From Anaerobiospirillum sp. NML120449 (GTDB taxonomy: Bacteria > Pseudomonadota > Gammaproteobacteria > Enterobacterales > Succinivibrionaceae), in contig NZ_JALKIL010000006.1 in the NCBI RefSeq assembly GCF_023051105.1, forward strand, positions 1 to 64,000: 64,000 nucleotides of DNA. The letters are read 5' to 3'. Position 1 is the stretch's first letter; every line of letters begins with the position of its first letter. The notes under the pieces were generated by a model, which made no database searches, was not told where the DNA came from, and saw only the letters and a program-made list of their open reading frames with translations. Shown one piece after another: positions 31,601 to 39,838 of this stretch. The position numbers were made by a program, and so were the translations under genes.

Positions 31601-34461
31601 TTGAGGATTTTGATGCCGACACCATTGAGCAGCGTCTCTTTGCTCAGATTAGATCAGGATCGGTCAGCACCAGTGGCAATACCACTGTCTTAAACTCTTC
31701 TGCCCGTGGCAAGTCTTCACGCAGAGACAGCGTCGCGGCAGCTGCCGGCAGCATCACCGGCGGTGCCGGATCCGGGTCTGCTGGCAGAGGCGGCCGTGGA
31801 GCAACAGTAGTGGCTGCCACAGCTGACAGTGCCGAAGAGCAGCTTCTGGCCGGTATCAGCGCCAATATTGAAACTGCCCGTCATGTAGCCACATCAAAGG
31901 CTGTTGATGCTGTTCGTTCAGGTCAGTCTCTGGCTGCCGTACGTCCTATTTCCAAACCTTATCTGCTTGCTGATGGCGTACCTGATGGTCCATATGACAT
32001 GCTCATTACCCGTCAGGAGTACATTGATGCAGTACGCTTTGTAAATGAAGCAGCTCCTGAGGATGCAGCTGACGATCAGGATAATTTCCTGAGAACAGTA
32101 ATCAGCAGGGATCTGCCTGAGATCATGACCAATATCCGTCATATCAGAGGCGATCTCTTCATAAACGGACATCAGGCCAGTCTCAATATCACCGATGTGG
32201 TAGGAGATATTCATCAGGGCTTCCGTGTTGAGCTTATCAAGTTCACTCAGGCTGACAATGTCATTCTGGCCGAGGGCCAGGTAACCGGCCGTGGTGCTGA
32301 CCTTAATCTCATTGTTGACCTCAAGGATCTGCACAAGCTCTCACCTGCTGTACATGGATCCATGTCGGCCTACGTTACCAGCTCGGGTAATCTTTCTGAT
32401 CTGAACTTTGATATCTCAGGATCGGTGCCTGTTTTAAGTACGGGTGAGTCCAGAATACGCAGTCTGGTCTTTAACTCGAGCTTTAATATGCAGACCCGTG
32501 CGCTCAACTTTACCGCTCTTGCCGATCGTGTACGCTGGTCAAAGAGTGTGGCTCCGTCACGTCAGTGTTTCATTGACGTTTCCGGCACTCCGCTGCGTCA
32601 CTCCATTTCAGCCAACTGCAGCGGTGTGGCTGCAGCCTATGTCAATGTGGACGGCAGTCTGGACTTCCCGGCCTCACGCTACAATGCCAATCTGCTTGAA
32701 CTGTATTTCTTCAGTGAGTCTTCAGGCTCTCTTTCGCTGGTAAATCCTGTCTATGCTGAAATTGACTATGGCAATATCGAAGGTCACATCACCCCTGTAG
32801 AGCTCAAGGGTGAAATTGGTGAGCTTAAGATTGCCGAGACCACTTTTACCAGTACAGATGCCCGCAGTCATCTGACTGTACAGAACTTCAATCTCAATTC
32901 GCTCAAGGACCTCTTCCCTGACAGTATCAAGATGCAGGTACCACTGAATGTGGATGCCTCGCTGTTAATGAAAAATGGCAAACCTGATATCAAGGTAGCG
33001 GTCAACAGTGACAAGGGTGTAGTGTTCTCCACAGCCGGAGCCGGTTTCGTTTACGACCACATGGCCCTAAACGCCCATATTACCCGTGAACTGATGCATA
33101 CTGAGCTTGATATCGATTTGCGAAACAACCGTGGTCAGATTGATGCCGTGCTTGATATCAGTGATCCGGCCGGAGCAGGCAGGCTGGGCGGCTTCTTCAG
33201 GATTAAGGATTTTGATCTGGAGAGCATTTCCAACATTGGCCAGAGCTTTACCGAGCTCAAGGGCTTTACCAATGTTGATACTGTCTTTGCCGGAACCATT
33301 GCCCGTCCTATGGTACATGGCACCATCACATCAAAGGGATCGGCCGTACCCCGTTATGACGTAGGTCAGGTAAACGATTTTGATCTGACCATGAAACTCA
33401 ATGGTCAGTCAGGCGTGCTTGATGGCAAGGTAGTACTCAATGGTGGCGAGCTCAAACTCGGAGGCGATCTGGACTGGTCTTCCGGTGCCAACGGATCTCT
33501 GTTTGCCCGTGCCAAAGAGCTGCCTGTATTCCTCGTAGGCTACGGTATTGCCTATGCTGATATCGATACGTCCGTAAAGCTGGGCGATATTATGGATATC
33601 TCAGGAACGGTCAATATTCCACGTGCAGCTATCTCGGTAGCCTCAGCAGGCTCAAGCGGCACCTCGGTAAGCTCAGATGAGATTCTGGTGCCGGTTAACG
33701 GTACTCAGGCACTGATGAAGGCACCTTCTGCTCCATTTAAGAGCTCCATCAATATTGGTGTGGGCTTTGGCGATGACGTCAGGTTTACTGCCATGGGCAT
33801 GGTCAAGGGCAATCTTGGTGGCGGCATCAGGATTACCAAGAAGGTCAGCGATGCCGCTGTCAAGGCCAATGGTGAAATCAACGTGATTGACGGCACAGCC
33901 GATATTTACGGACGCAAGTTTGACTTTGCCCATGCACGTATCATGTTCTTTGATGATATTGCCGATCCAAATCTCAATATCGAGGTAGTAGCCGATCCTG
34001 ACTATCTTGAAAGCGATGTAACTGTCGGTGCCCGCGTACTTGGTACCGCAAACGCCCCTGAAATCAAGCTGTTCTCAAGGCCAGTGATGTCAGAAAACGA
34101 GATTCTCTCCTACATTCTGTACGGTCACGGACTTGATAAGACCTCGATTAATCAGGACTCTAACAACTCCAATATGCTCCTTGGTCTGGGCGTATCCGGA
34201 CTTTCAGGTGTAGCTCAGGCTGTAGCCGGCTCCTTTGGTGTTCAGGACGTACAGCTTGCCACTCAGGGCACAGGCGATGAGATGCAGGTAGCCGTTCAGG
34301 GCTATATCAACCGCCGTCTGCGTCTGTCCTATGGCTATGGCGTATTCTCAGCTGTAGGTGAGTTCAAGGTACGCTACGAGCTCGTTCAGAATCTCTACGC
34401 CGAGTTCGTCTCCAGCATCGACCAGGCCGTCGATCTGGTCTACTCCTTCGAGTTTGACTGA
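28666..34461 (+). CDS. tamB: TamB, large AsmA-like bridge protein
   Basis: 1931 residues against about 1260 in E. coli. A ~75-residue cytoplasmic lead precedes the membrane anchor (LMPFMILLMVLMAVLYYFLG). The periplasmic part is a long run of beta-strand repeats, ending in the conserved DUF490/TamB domain (VRYELVQNLYAEFVSSIDQAVDLVYSFEFD, with DPNLNIEVVADPD and YILYGHGLDKTS before it). TamB forms a hydrophobic groove bridging inner and outer membranes and works with TamA. The excess length comes mainly from an insert at roughly residues 260-680: Gln/Ala-rich, then GATGATGATG, then Ala-rich runs around 530-560. A smaller Gly/Ser/Ala insert is near 1010-1060. The downstream half of the protein follows the usual pattern. 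Confidence 0.95.
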   Translation: MAKASSTENKAPGGRDSGAHENERHAHSRLLKGLSAESEPAAGKGKSGERSTRNSDDIIISNGTGRRRGWCRRLCKWVLMPFMILLMVLMAVLYYFLGTLNGARQALDIANAFIPESIIIDTTIQSGSVLEGLQLGETLVDIKDIVAINADSLVLDYDLTELTSGMFKVHTLEASNLGVALYDQLFNGPKAPEEPVDPNEPPFRLSFPVDIEIDNFHISDFAFRSMIVDVEINDLQSALWAHKDNLGTRNTDVDVIDVHLKNFNDVAYDQQQAQAAALADQQLAISIDGNVLSGQKLEDSVAALVQAAQQGKSVEMLLVHNEQQRRAQRTEDKLLGSLDSQFAGSAGATGATGATGSASGAGSGFYQRHDNSDTSMSNARRVNDSLSLLRPGLVYSDPELFADAMESALLNRAPVPAFVNLRPAIVDPRTSPVALKESVTRRNSDDFESSLLDKVNAHAAALAASHICTADSCDHASFNTALSAAPLNIRPRLSTDLPRIPATFAPTDITGVPDHPGSSAPATWSEKRVARAAAAAAALAAAADAGTGSVGDFGAGAAGYSAPPAADGEQAAAQDNAPGSADPEGAVSVESGITSTSGAVARAAGKSALAAVAESNRQVSDGKSSGNVDVDAVSGSTASSVAQAARLMTDERSQKVVAKAIEGENPKALIKEFGSGDGRIETLAKVVLPFNIEVDNFNARKVRYYQEGFDTRQADISFNASWFDTNLKIYNIDLSHEFGTVHASGDLDLNNYYDLNFVLEGEGFKNDITHDFMHGLLYGLNGDFRVSGNLTDLKVRSTLNLGGTSELNVHANVLSAALPITVSLRTRDFTWPVFGDPLVNARSIDLHTAGNLLDGVDVDLKALISGFDFKNVKSDVKAQISYEKSHIEKFEVNGTYLGEPVKASVRGDFFYGKVLGADARVFAQVKDAGFLSPMLKGALKIDGDFVAILNQKETGRSAVSIASEPAYLDNRIPKSAARIEDFDADTIEQRLFAQIRSGSVSTSGNTTVLNSSARGKSSRRDSVAAAAGSITGGAGSGSAGRGGRGATVVAATADSAEEQLLAGISANIETARHVATSKAVDAVRSGQSLAAVRPISKPYLLADGVPDGPYDMLITRQEYIDAVRFVNEAAPEDAADDQDNFLRTVISRDLPEIMTNIRHIRGDLFINGHQASLNITDVVGDIHQGFRVELIKFTQADNVILAEGQVTGRGADLNLIVDLKDLHKLSPAVHGSMSAYVTSSGNLSDLNFDISGSVPVLSTGESRIRSLVFNSSFNMQTRALNFTALADRVRWSKSVAPSRQCFIDVSGTPLRHSISANCSGVAAAYVNVDGSLDFPASRYNANLLELYFFSESSGSLSLVNPVYAEIDYGNIEGHITPVELKGEIGELKIAETTFTSTDARSHLTVQNFNLNSLKDLFPDSIKMQVPLNVDASLLMKNGKPDIKVAVNSDKGVVFSTAGAGFVYDHMALNAHITRELMHTELDIDLRNNRGQIDAVLDISDPAGAGRLGGFFRIKDFDLESISNIGQSFTELKGFTNVDTVFAGTIARPMVHGTITSKGSAVPRYDVGQVNDFDLTMKLNGQSGVLDGKVVLNGGELKLGGDLDWSSGANGSLFARAKELPVFLVGYGIAYADIDTSVKLGDIMDISGTVNIPRAAISVASAGSSGTSVSSDEILVPVNGTQALMKAPSAPFKSSINIGVGFGDDVRFTAMGMVKGNLGGGIRITKKVSDAAVKANGEINVIDGTADIYGRKFDFAHARIMFFDDIADPNLNIEVVADPDYLESDVTVGARVLGTANAPEIKLFSRPVMSENEILSYILYGHGLDKTSINQDSNNSNMLLGLGVSGLSGVAQAVAGSFGVQDVQLATQGTGDEMQVAVQGYINRRLRLSYGYGVFSAVGEFKVRYELVQNLYAEFVSSIDQAVDLVYSFEFD

Positions 34462-35301
34462 TATCAATGCCCCCAGCCCGTCAGCTCAGCCGTTCCGGCT
34501 GCGCTGACGGCCGGCCGGCCAGGCAGGCCAGTCGAGCCAGGGAGGCCGTCCTATCAAGCCTGGGAGGACGTTCCATCGAGCCTGAGAGGCTGTCCCATCC
34601 CTCCTGCAAATTCCCCTCTCAAGCCTGCAAATCAGGCACATACCTTGCTCTTAACACTGCTATGGCATCATTGTGTCTGGAATCTGGCACTGTCCGAGCT
34701 GTGCCCTCAGCACGCAAGTCTGAAGTCCTGCTCCTCAGGATTTCGATGCTCCGTATCAGGTACGCTGGGCCCATGGTATACAGTGCAATGGCCCGCGCCT
34801 TAAGTTGCTGTCATCACTGCTTATCAGTTTAAGGACGTTCGCACAGGATGGCCTGACTGATTTTTTGCGCATTCAGGATGCAACGCAGGTCAGCTTTTTT
34901 TTTCTGCATAACTGTGATTTTTGCCCCGAAAGGCGGCATGCATCAGAAAAATATCGTTTCCACGTTAATGCGCAGGCCCGTCAGGGCGTTAAAATACCAA
35001 CACTGACAGAGCTGGCTCACACAGCCCATGCCTGATTACAGTACAGCATAAGAGTGCTGTACCTCAAAGCAGAATACACTCACACCTGACGCCCCGGGCT
35101 GTGCCAGTCAGGGCCGCTCACCGGGCAGCCCCTGGCTTTGCCCGTCAGGGCCGCTCATCGGGGCCTCCCCTGGCGGCCAGTCTGCAGTCTGCAGTCTGCA
35201 GCTGGCTGCTGGACATGGTCACAAGGCCGGCCTGATTGAGTGCAGCCTGTGCTGACCGCAATTTTGATAATTTAGCTGTTGTAACAAAATAGGAGAACAC
35301 C
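34462..35301. other. Gap after tamB
   Basis: 840 bp without a supported gene. A 22-bp imperfect repeat (TCGAGCCTGAGAGGCTGTCC type) starts at 34532, 34554 and 34576. There is a T9 run near 34897 and a GC-rich inverted block near 35095-35170. No canonical terminator directly follows tamB. The promoter of the next gene probably lies in the AT-rich last 60 bp (GATAAT near 35263). Confidence 0.5.
34532..34599. repeat. 22-bp imperfect tandem repeat, 3 copies
   Basis: TCGAGCCAGGGAGGCCGTCC, TCAAGCCTGGGAGGACGTTC and TCGAGCCTGAGAGGCTGTCC begin 22 bp apart at 34532, 34554 and 34576. The copies differ at several positions. Confidence 0.75.
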
Positions 35302-37758
35302 ATGCAGGGCTTAGATAAAGGCAGTCATTCAAAGACCAGTCATATCCATGCAAAGCACATTGCTGAGCGTCCAGTGCTCAGCAGACTGTCCCGTGCCTGC
35401 ATGCTGGCTCTTGCCATGCCTGCTGTCTGTGTGAGCGCAGCTGCTCAGGCAGCCCCGGGCGATGCTGACAACAGCCAGGGCCAGGCCCCGATTAATTATG
35501 TCCAGCAGGCTCCAGCCGCCGCCCTGCAGGCCGCTCAGGCAGCCCGTGCCGGTCAGCCTGTGGTTCAGGCAGGTCAGCAAGGTCAGCAGCGCAGCTATGC
35601 TCAGCCGGCTGCACAGTACGGTCAGTACATGAACTCAGCCCAGCAGCAGGCTCTGGCCCGCCAGCAGGCAATGGCCCAGCAAGGTCAGCCTCAGCAGATG
35701 ACAGCCGAGCAGGCCCAGCAGCTGCGTATGGCTCAGCAGCAGGCCCTTGCACAGCAGCAGGCCCTTGCACAGCAGCAGGCCCTTGCACAGCAGCAGGCTC
35801 AGCAACAGGCCATGGCTGCCCAGCAGGCCCGTGCCCAGCAGGGGCAGCCTCAGCAGCTGACTGCTGAGCAGGTCCAGCAGCTGCGCATGGCTCAACAGCA
35901 GGCCATTGCCCAGCAGCAGGCTCAGGCTCAGCAACGCGCCGCAGCTGCCCAGGCACAGCAGCGTGCCGCCCTGCAGGCTCAGGCCCAGCAGCGTGCCGCC
36001 GCCGCTCAGGCTCAGCAGCGTGCTGCCCAGGCCCGCCAGAATCAGGACGCAGGTCCAGGCTATGGTGCCCAGTATGTGAATCAGGGTACCTCTGCTGTAG
36101 CTGCAGCTGTAGCTGCCGCCTCAGCCGTTCCTGGTCTTGGTCAGGGCACAGAAGAATTTATCCAGCGTATCAAGCACAAGCACAACTGGTTCTACTCAGA
36201 GCAAAGTGAGGCTGAAAACCGTATCAATCTGGTTATTCAGACCGGTGCTATCAATGTTCCTGCCCCAAATCTGGCTGTTAATTACGCTGCCAACAAGAAA
36301 TACATTGGCCATGGCAACGGTCACTACCAGAATCCGGTAATCAATACCGAGCCAGAAAGCTCTATGGTGGAAAAAGAGGATCCGCTTGCTTCCCCATACT
36401 ACGATCCGCTTACCGGCAAGGTTAATATTCCTGAAAAGGTAAAGGCCGAGCAGCGTCAGGCCCGTGCCGAAGCCGAGCACCGTCGTCGTCTTAACGATGA
36501 GGAAAACCGTCTGGCCCGCTACGATCTCGAGCGCTCACGCAAGCTCGATGAGGATCCTGCATATCTTCCTTTTGGCGATTTTGCCCCTCATGAGGCTGAC
36601 TACCGCCGCATGCCTAAGGAAAAGGACGTATTCTTCGTCTCCTCAGTAAGAGATATTGAGTGGATTCACGACAAGATTGCCCGTATTGAAAAGGAACTGG
36701 GCGGTGAGCTGGGCTTTGCCATGTTTGACCAGCATGGCCTCGTGGCCCTCAAGGACAACAGTCCATATCCTCTTCTTGGTTTCAGTAACTTCCAGCTGGC
36801 CTATGCCACTGCAGCTCTGATGAGTGTGCGCGGTGAGGATACTTCACAGCCAATTACCTTTAACTTCAACCGTCTCAACCGTGACGTGCCTTCTCCTTTC
36901 GTTGAGTCTCTGTATAACAGCCGTCTCAATGGCCTTGACGGTGGCTTTGCCGGTGACCCTAACAGCCTTGCAGCACGCCGTGACAAGGCCAAGCGTAAGG
37001 CCGCCCTTGCCAGTGCCGCCAAGCAGCTCAAAAGTGGTAATACCGAGCAGGCCCGTGCCGAAGCCCGTGCCAACGCCAAGTCCCTGAAGGTAAACACCAG
37101 CCCTCTGTCTGTAGGCGCCGGTGTTAACGATGGCAATGCCGTACAGTCCAGTATTGGTGAGCTGCTGCATTATGCTCTGTCCTTAAACGATCCTAATGCT
37201 TTCAGCGTACTCGTTGATTATCTGGGCTCGCTCAAGACCCTGGAGGTTTTTGCCCAGACTCAGGGTGTCAAGGACATAAAATACAAGGTAACTGAGGTTG
37301 ACCAGGTTTTAAGTCCAATTCTTACTGACAGCAATACCGCTCCTTTATATCAGAGCGCCCGTATGATGGCTGCATTTACCCAGGACAAGAGTGTCAACCC
37401 TCAGGCCCGTCAGACTGTATACGACATGCTGCAGTCCAATCAGTACACCCGAAACCTCATTCAAAAGGGCGTCCGTGAGTCTCTGGATTCAGAAAAGCAG
37501 GAAATTATCAACAGCACCCTGATCTACTCTCAGGCCGGTTCATCAGGTTATCTTGACACCCGCCAGCAGCGTCCTGTTGTTCAGGATCTGGCCCTGATTG
37601 AGTACCGTGGTCAGCGTGTGGTTATGGCTATTTCAGCCCGCAACATCAAGGGCCCGCTCAACCGTACCCAGATTTACGGCGAAACTGCCATTGCAGAGGC
37701 CGCCAAGGTTCTCTTTGATTACGAGAGATACCGCATCAACAACCGCCTCTTCAAGTAA
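35302..37758 (+). CDS. Exported Gln-rich protein with degenerate class A beta-lactamase-like domain
   Basis: 818 residues, ATG with AGGAG six bases upstream. A signal peptide ends near residue 50 (SAAAQAA). Residues ~65-260 are Gln/Ala-rich, dominated by repeats of AQQQAL and AQQRA. From about residue 440 to the end the pattern fits a class A beta-lactamase/penicillin-binding fold: IARIEKELGGELGFAMFDQHG, then YPLLGFSNFQLAYATAALM in place of the SxxK helix, then SIGELLHYALSLNDPNAFSVLVDYLGSLKTLEVFAQTQGVKD in place of the SDN region, and QDLALIEYRGQRVVMAISARN as the last strands. The usual residues seem lost: SxxK reads SNFQ (Ser495, Gln in place of Lys), SDN reads NDP, and no KTG is seen. It would then be a binding or structural periplasmic protein, not a hydrolase. 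It is followed by a strong terminator. Fold assignment is by eye. Confidence 0.7.
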   Translation: MQGLDKGSHSKTSHIHAKHIAERPVLSRLSRACMLALAMPAVCVSAAAQAAPGDADNSQGQAPINYVQQAPAAALQAAQAARAGQPVVQAGQQGQQRSYAQPAAQYGQYMNSAQQQALARQQAMAQQGQPQQMTAEQAQQLRMAQQQALAQQQALAQQQALAQQQAQQQAMAAQQARAQQGQPQQLTAEQVQQLRMAQQQAIAQQQAQAQQRAAAAQAQQRAALQAQAQQRAAAAQAQQRAAQARQNQDAGPGYGAQYVNQGTSAVAAAVAAASAVPGLGQGTEEFIQRIKHKHNWFYSEQSEAENRINLVIQTGAINVPAPNLAVNYAANKKYIGHGNGHYQNPVINTEPESSMVEKEDPLASPYYDPLTGKVNIPEKVKAEQRQARAEAEHRRRLNDEENRLARYDLERSRKLDEDPAYLPFGDFAPHEADYRRMPKEKDVFFVSSVRDIEWIHDKIARIEKELGGELGFAMFDQHGLVALKDNSPYPLLGFSNFQLAYATAALMSVRGEDTSQPITFNFNRLNRDVPSPFVESLYNSRLNGLDGGFAGDPNSLAARRDKAKRKAALASAAKQLKSGNTEQARAEARANAKSLKVNTSPLSVGAGVNDGNAVQSSIGELLHYALSLNDPNAFSVLVDYLGSLKTLEVFAQTQGVKDIKYKVTEVDQVLSPILTDSNTAPLYQSARMMAAFTQDKSVNPQARQTVYDMLQSNQYTRNLIQKGVRESLDSEKQEIINSTLIYSQAGSSGYLDTRQQRPVVQDLALIEYRGQRVVMAISARNIKGPLNRTQIYGETAIAEAAKVLFDYERYRINNRLFK

Positions 37759-37763
37759 TTACC

Positions 37764-37789
37764 AGGCCCTGCCCAGTGCAGGGCCTTTT
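37764..37789 (+). terminator. Terminator after the Gln-rich gene
   Basis: AGGCCCTGC, five-base loop, GCAGGGCCT, then TTTC, five bases after the stop codon. Confidence 0.85.
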
Positions 37790-37864
37790 CGTATGCGCTG
37801 CCATGGCCAGACTGGCTGGCACTGGGCCTGGCGGCAGCCGCGCGCCGCAGGCGCGGCGCAAACA

Positions 37865-37901
37865 AAAGAGGTCTGTCCCTGCATGAGGGACAGACCTCTT
37901 T
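37865..37901 (-). terminator. Terminator of the esterase gene
   Basis: Perfect 16-bp arms (AAAGAGGTCTGTCCCT and its complement) around a five-base loop. On the minus strand it is followed by TTGTTTG, 77 bp beyond the esterase stop; it could also stop plus-strand transcripts. Confidence 0.85.
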
Positions 37902-37977
37902 GTGCTTTTCAGGAGGGCCAGATCATGATGAGCAGGCCGTCCCTGTCATGGCTGTGCCCGTGGCAGGCCAGACATGA

Positions 37978-39147
37978 TTAGTAGTTGAGGTGACGTTTAA
38001 AGTAACTGAAGATGGAGTCATAGTACTCGCTGGTACGCTCAGCATCGGCGCTGGCACGGTCGAACCAGTGGAACAGACCCTCAGATACGTTGAGATCAAC
38101 AGGAACATTGGCGTTGAGCAGATCGTTGGCGTAGCTTACTGATTCCTGAGCAAAGAGGTCAATGTCACCGACAAAGATGTAGGTTGCAGGCAGACGGCTC
38201 TTGTCCTGAGCCATTACAGGGGAGAAATAGCCCATGTAATCGGTCTTTGAGATCATCTTCTTACGTGGATCCGGACCCATCCTGGAAACTTCCTCAGGAT
38301 TGCCATACTGGCTCCAGGCAAAGGCATTGCTCTTTGCAGTCCAGGTAACCTCACCGGCTACAGTTGACTTGTAAGGGCTCTTGTCGGTGCCGGTACGGTA
38401 GTCAAGCATAGGGGCAAAGAGAATCTGAGCGGCAATTGGGAAGTCGTAATGATCGCGGTTGTACAGAGCAAGACCGGCAGCCAGGTTACCACCGGCGCTT
38501 TCACCCCATAAGAAGATGTGGTCCTGATCAATCCTGTATTCGGCTGCGTTGTTATACAGGTAATCAAGAGCGCTGTAGCTGTCAACCAGAGCTGCAGGGA
38601 ATGGCTTTTCAGAGCTCAGACGGTAGCGTGGTACGGCAACCAGAGACTGAGTGGTGTTGGCAATCATCTGCATGTGGGCAGCCTCATAGTAGGCAGTGCG
38701 GAACAGATAGCCGCCACCGTGGCTGAAGAGAATGAGAGGACGGTCGGCACGGCGGATGCCCTTGCGCTCACCTTCCTTGTAAACAGGGCAGGTGGCAGTG
38801 GACTTCTCACAGAACTGAGGCTCATACAGGGCGACCTCAATTTCAGTGCCGTCAAGCTCGCTCTTGACCTTGATGAGCTTTGGCTTGATGTCGGTAAACT
38901 TCATGGTGTCAGCAGCCGACTTGTTGAAGGCATTGACCTTGTCCATTGAGTCATATTCAGCCATAAATTTTGGAGCCTCCTCGCGGTACTCAAAAGCAAT
39001 ACGCTCGATCTCTTTGATCTCAGGTGCCTTGTCAGCAGCGCCGGCAGGGAAGGCCAGCATGCCGGCACTTAAAACTGCACCGGCCAGAGCGGTGGTAACA
39101 GCTTTGCTAAGAGAAGACAGACGGGAACTCTTGTTTGACTTGATCAT
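37978..39147 (-). CDS. Exported alpha/beta hydrolase of the HSL/acetyl-esterase family
   Basis: 389 residues from the ATG at 39147, chosen because GGGAGA lies six bases upstream; a start 20 codons earlier has none. A signal peptide (LSKAVTTALAGAVLSAGMLAFPAGA) sends it to the periplasm. The HSL-family oxyanion motif HGGG (ILFSHGGGYLFRTAYYE, about residues 140-147) and nucleophile elbow GESAGG (about 212-217) are present; the acid and histidine are probably in VGDIDLFAQE and GLFHWFD near the C-terminus. It most likely hydrolyses carboxyl esters such as acetylated sugars or short acyl esters; the substrate cannot be read. Two Cys (FCEKSTATCP) may form a disulfide. It is a single-gene unit with its own terminator. 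Confidence 0.88.
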   Translation of the reverse strand: MIKSNKSSRLSSLSKAVTTALAGAVLSAGMLAFPAGAADKAPEIKEIERIAFEYREEAPKFMAEYDSMDKVNAFNKSAADTMKFTDIKPKLIKVKSELDGTEIEVALYEPQFCEKSTATCPVYKEGERKGIRRADRPLILFSHGGGYLFRTAYYEAAHMQMIANTTQSLVAVPRYRLSSEKPFPAALVDSYSALDYLYNNAAEYRIDQDHIFLWGESAGGNLAAGLALYNRDHYDFPIAAQILFAPMLDYRTGTDKSPYKSTVAGEVTWTAKSNAFAWSQYGNPEEVSRMGPDPRKKMISKTDYMGYFSPVMAQDKSRLPATYIFVGDIDLFAQESVSYANDLLNANVPVDLNVSEGLFHWFDRASADAERTSEYYDSIFSYFKRHLNY

Positions 39148-39838
39148 GATCTCTCCCAAAAATGATACTAACAGCTGCAAGATAGTTAACTTTACCCCTG
39201 ATATCAAGGGGACGGAAATCTATGTGTGCCCTTGCTGTGTCCGGGCACATGTAAGCGGCAGTTACTGATACTGCCGGCAGTATGAGCATGTGAAGGCAGA
39301 CACCGGGCATGCAGCACCATGGCGCGGCCATGGGCGCTGCATGCTCAGGCTGCGCCGCAGGCAGCAGCCGCGCCAGGGCGCGCTGCTGGTGGCGTTATCG
39401 CTTTTCCTGAACTTAAGGAATTTAAGGCCTGGTCTTAAGGCTGGGGTGAGCCCTGAGCTGATGTCAGGGGCGTTAATGATGACTACATAATGAGTCATGA
39501 TGATTAGCACAGACCTGGACACAGCAAAAACATTTCATCTGGGCACTGAGCGCAGGTGCGGTCCCGGCGCCAGGACTGCCCGGGTACGTGCCCTTAAGCC
39601 ACTGGTATTGCGCCGGGCTGCCACCGGTCCGGCACGGGCCATCTCTAAGGCTCAGGCATCAGGGATTATGCCTGAGCCTGGAGGCCAGTGCCGGGGCGAC
39701 GGTATTGCGCCGGGCCGTGCAGAAATGAACAGGGCTCCCTGAGGTCATATGAAATTTCATATGTTCCCGGGGAGCCCTGGGGCAGCTCCCTGTCCTGCCG
39801 GGCAGGTCAGGGGCTGGTCATATCAACAGCTGAGTGTA
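39148..39838. other. Gap between the esterase and the 465-residue gene
   Basis: About 690 bp without a gene. It contains the nested palindrome at 39730-39779, listed separately, and a hairpin-rich block (CAGGCATCAGGGATTATGCCTG, about 39650-39675). The esterase promoter should lie within the first 150 bp, but no clear consensus was seen. Confidence 0.5.
39730..39779 (-). terminator. Nested palindrome, probable terminator of the 465-residue gene
   Basis: Outer arms CAGGGCTCCC and GGGAGCCCTG enclose a perfect inner palindrome CATATGAAATTTCATATG. On the minus strand the structure lies 60 bp beyond the stop codon of the upstream gene and is followed by TTCATTTC. The inner palindrome might also be a protein-binding site. 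Confidence 0.55.
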
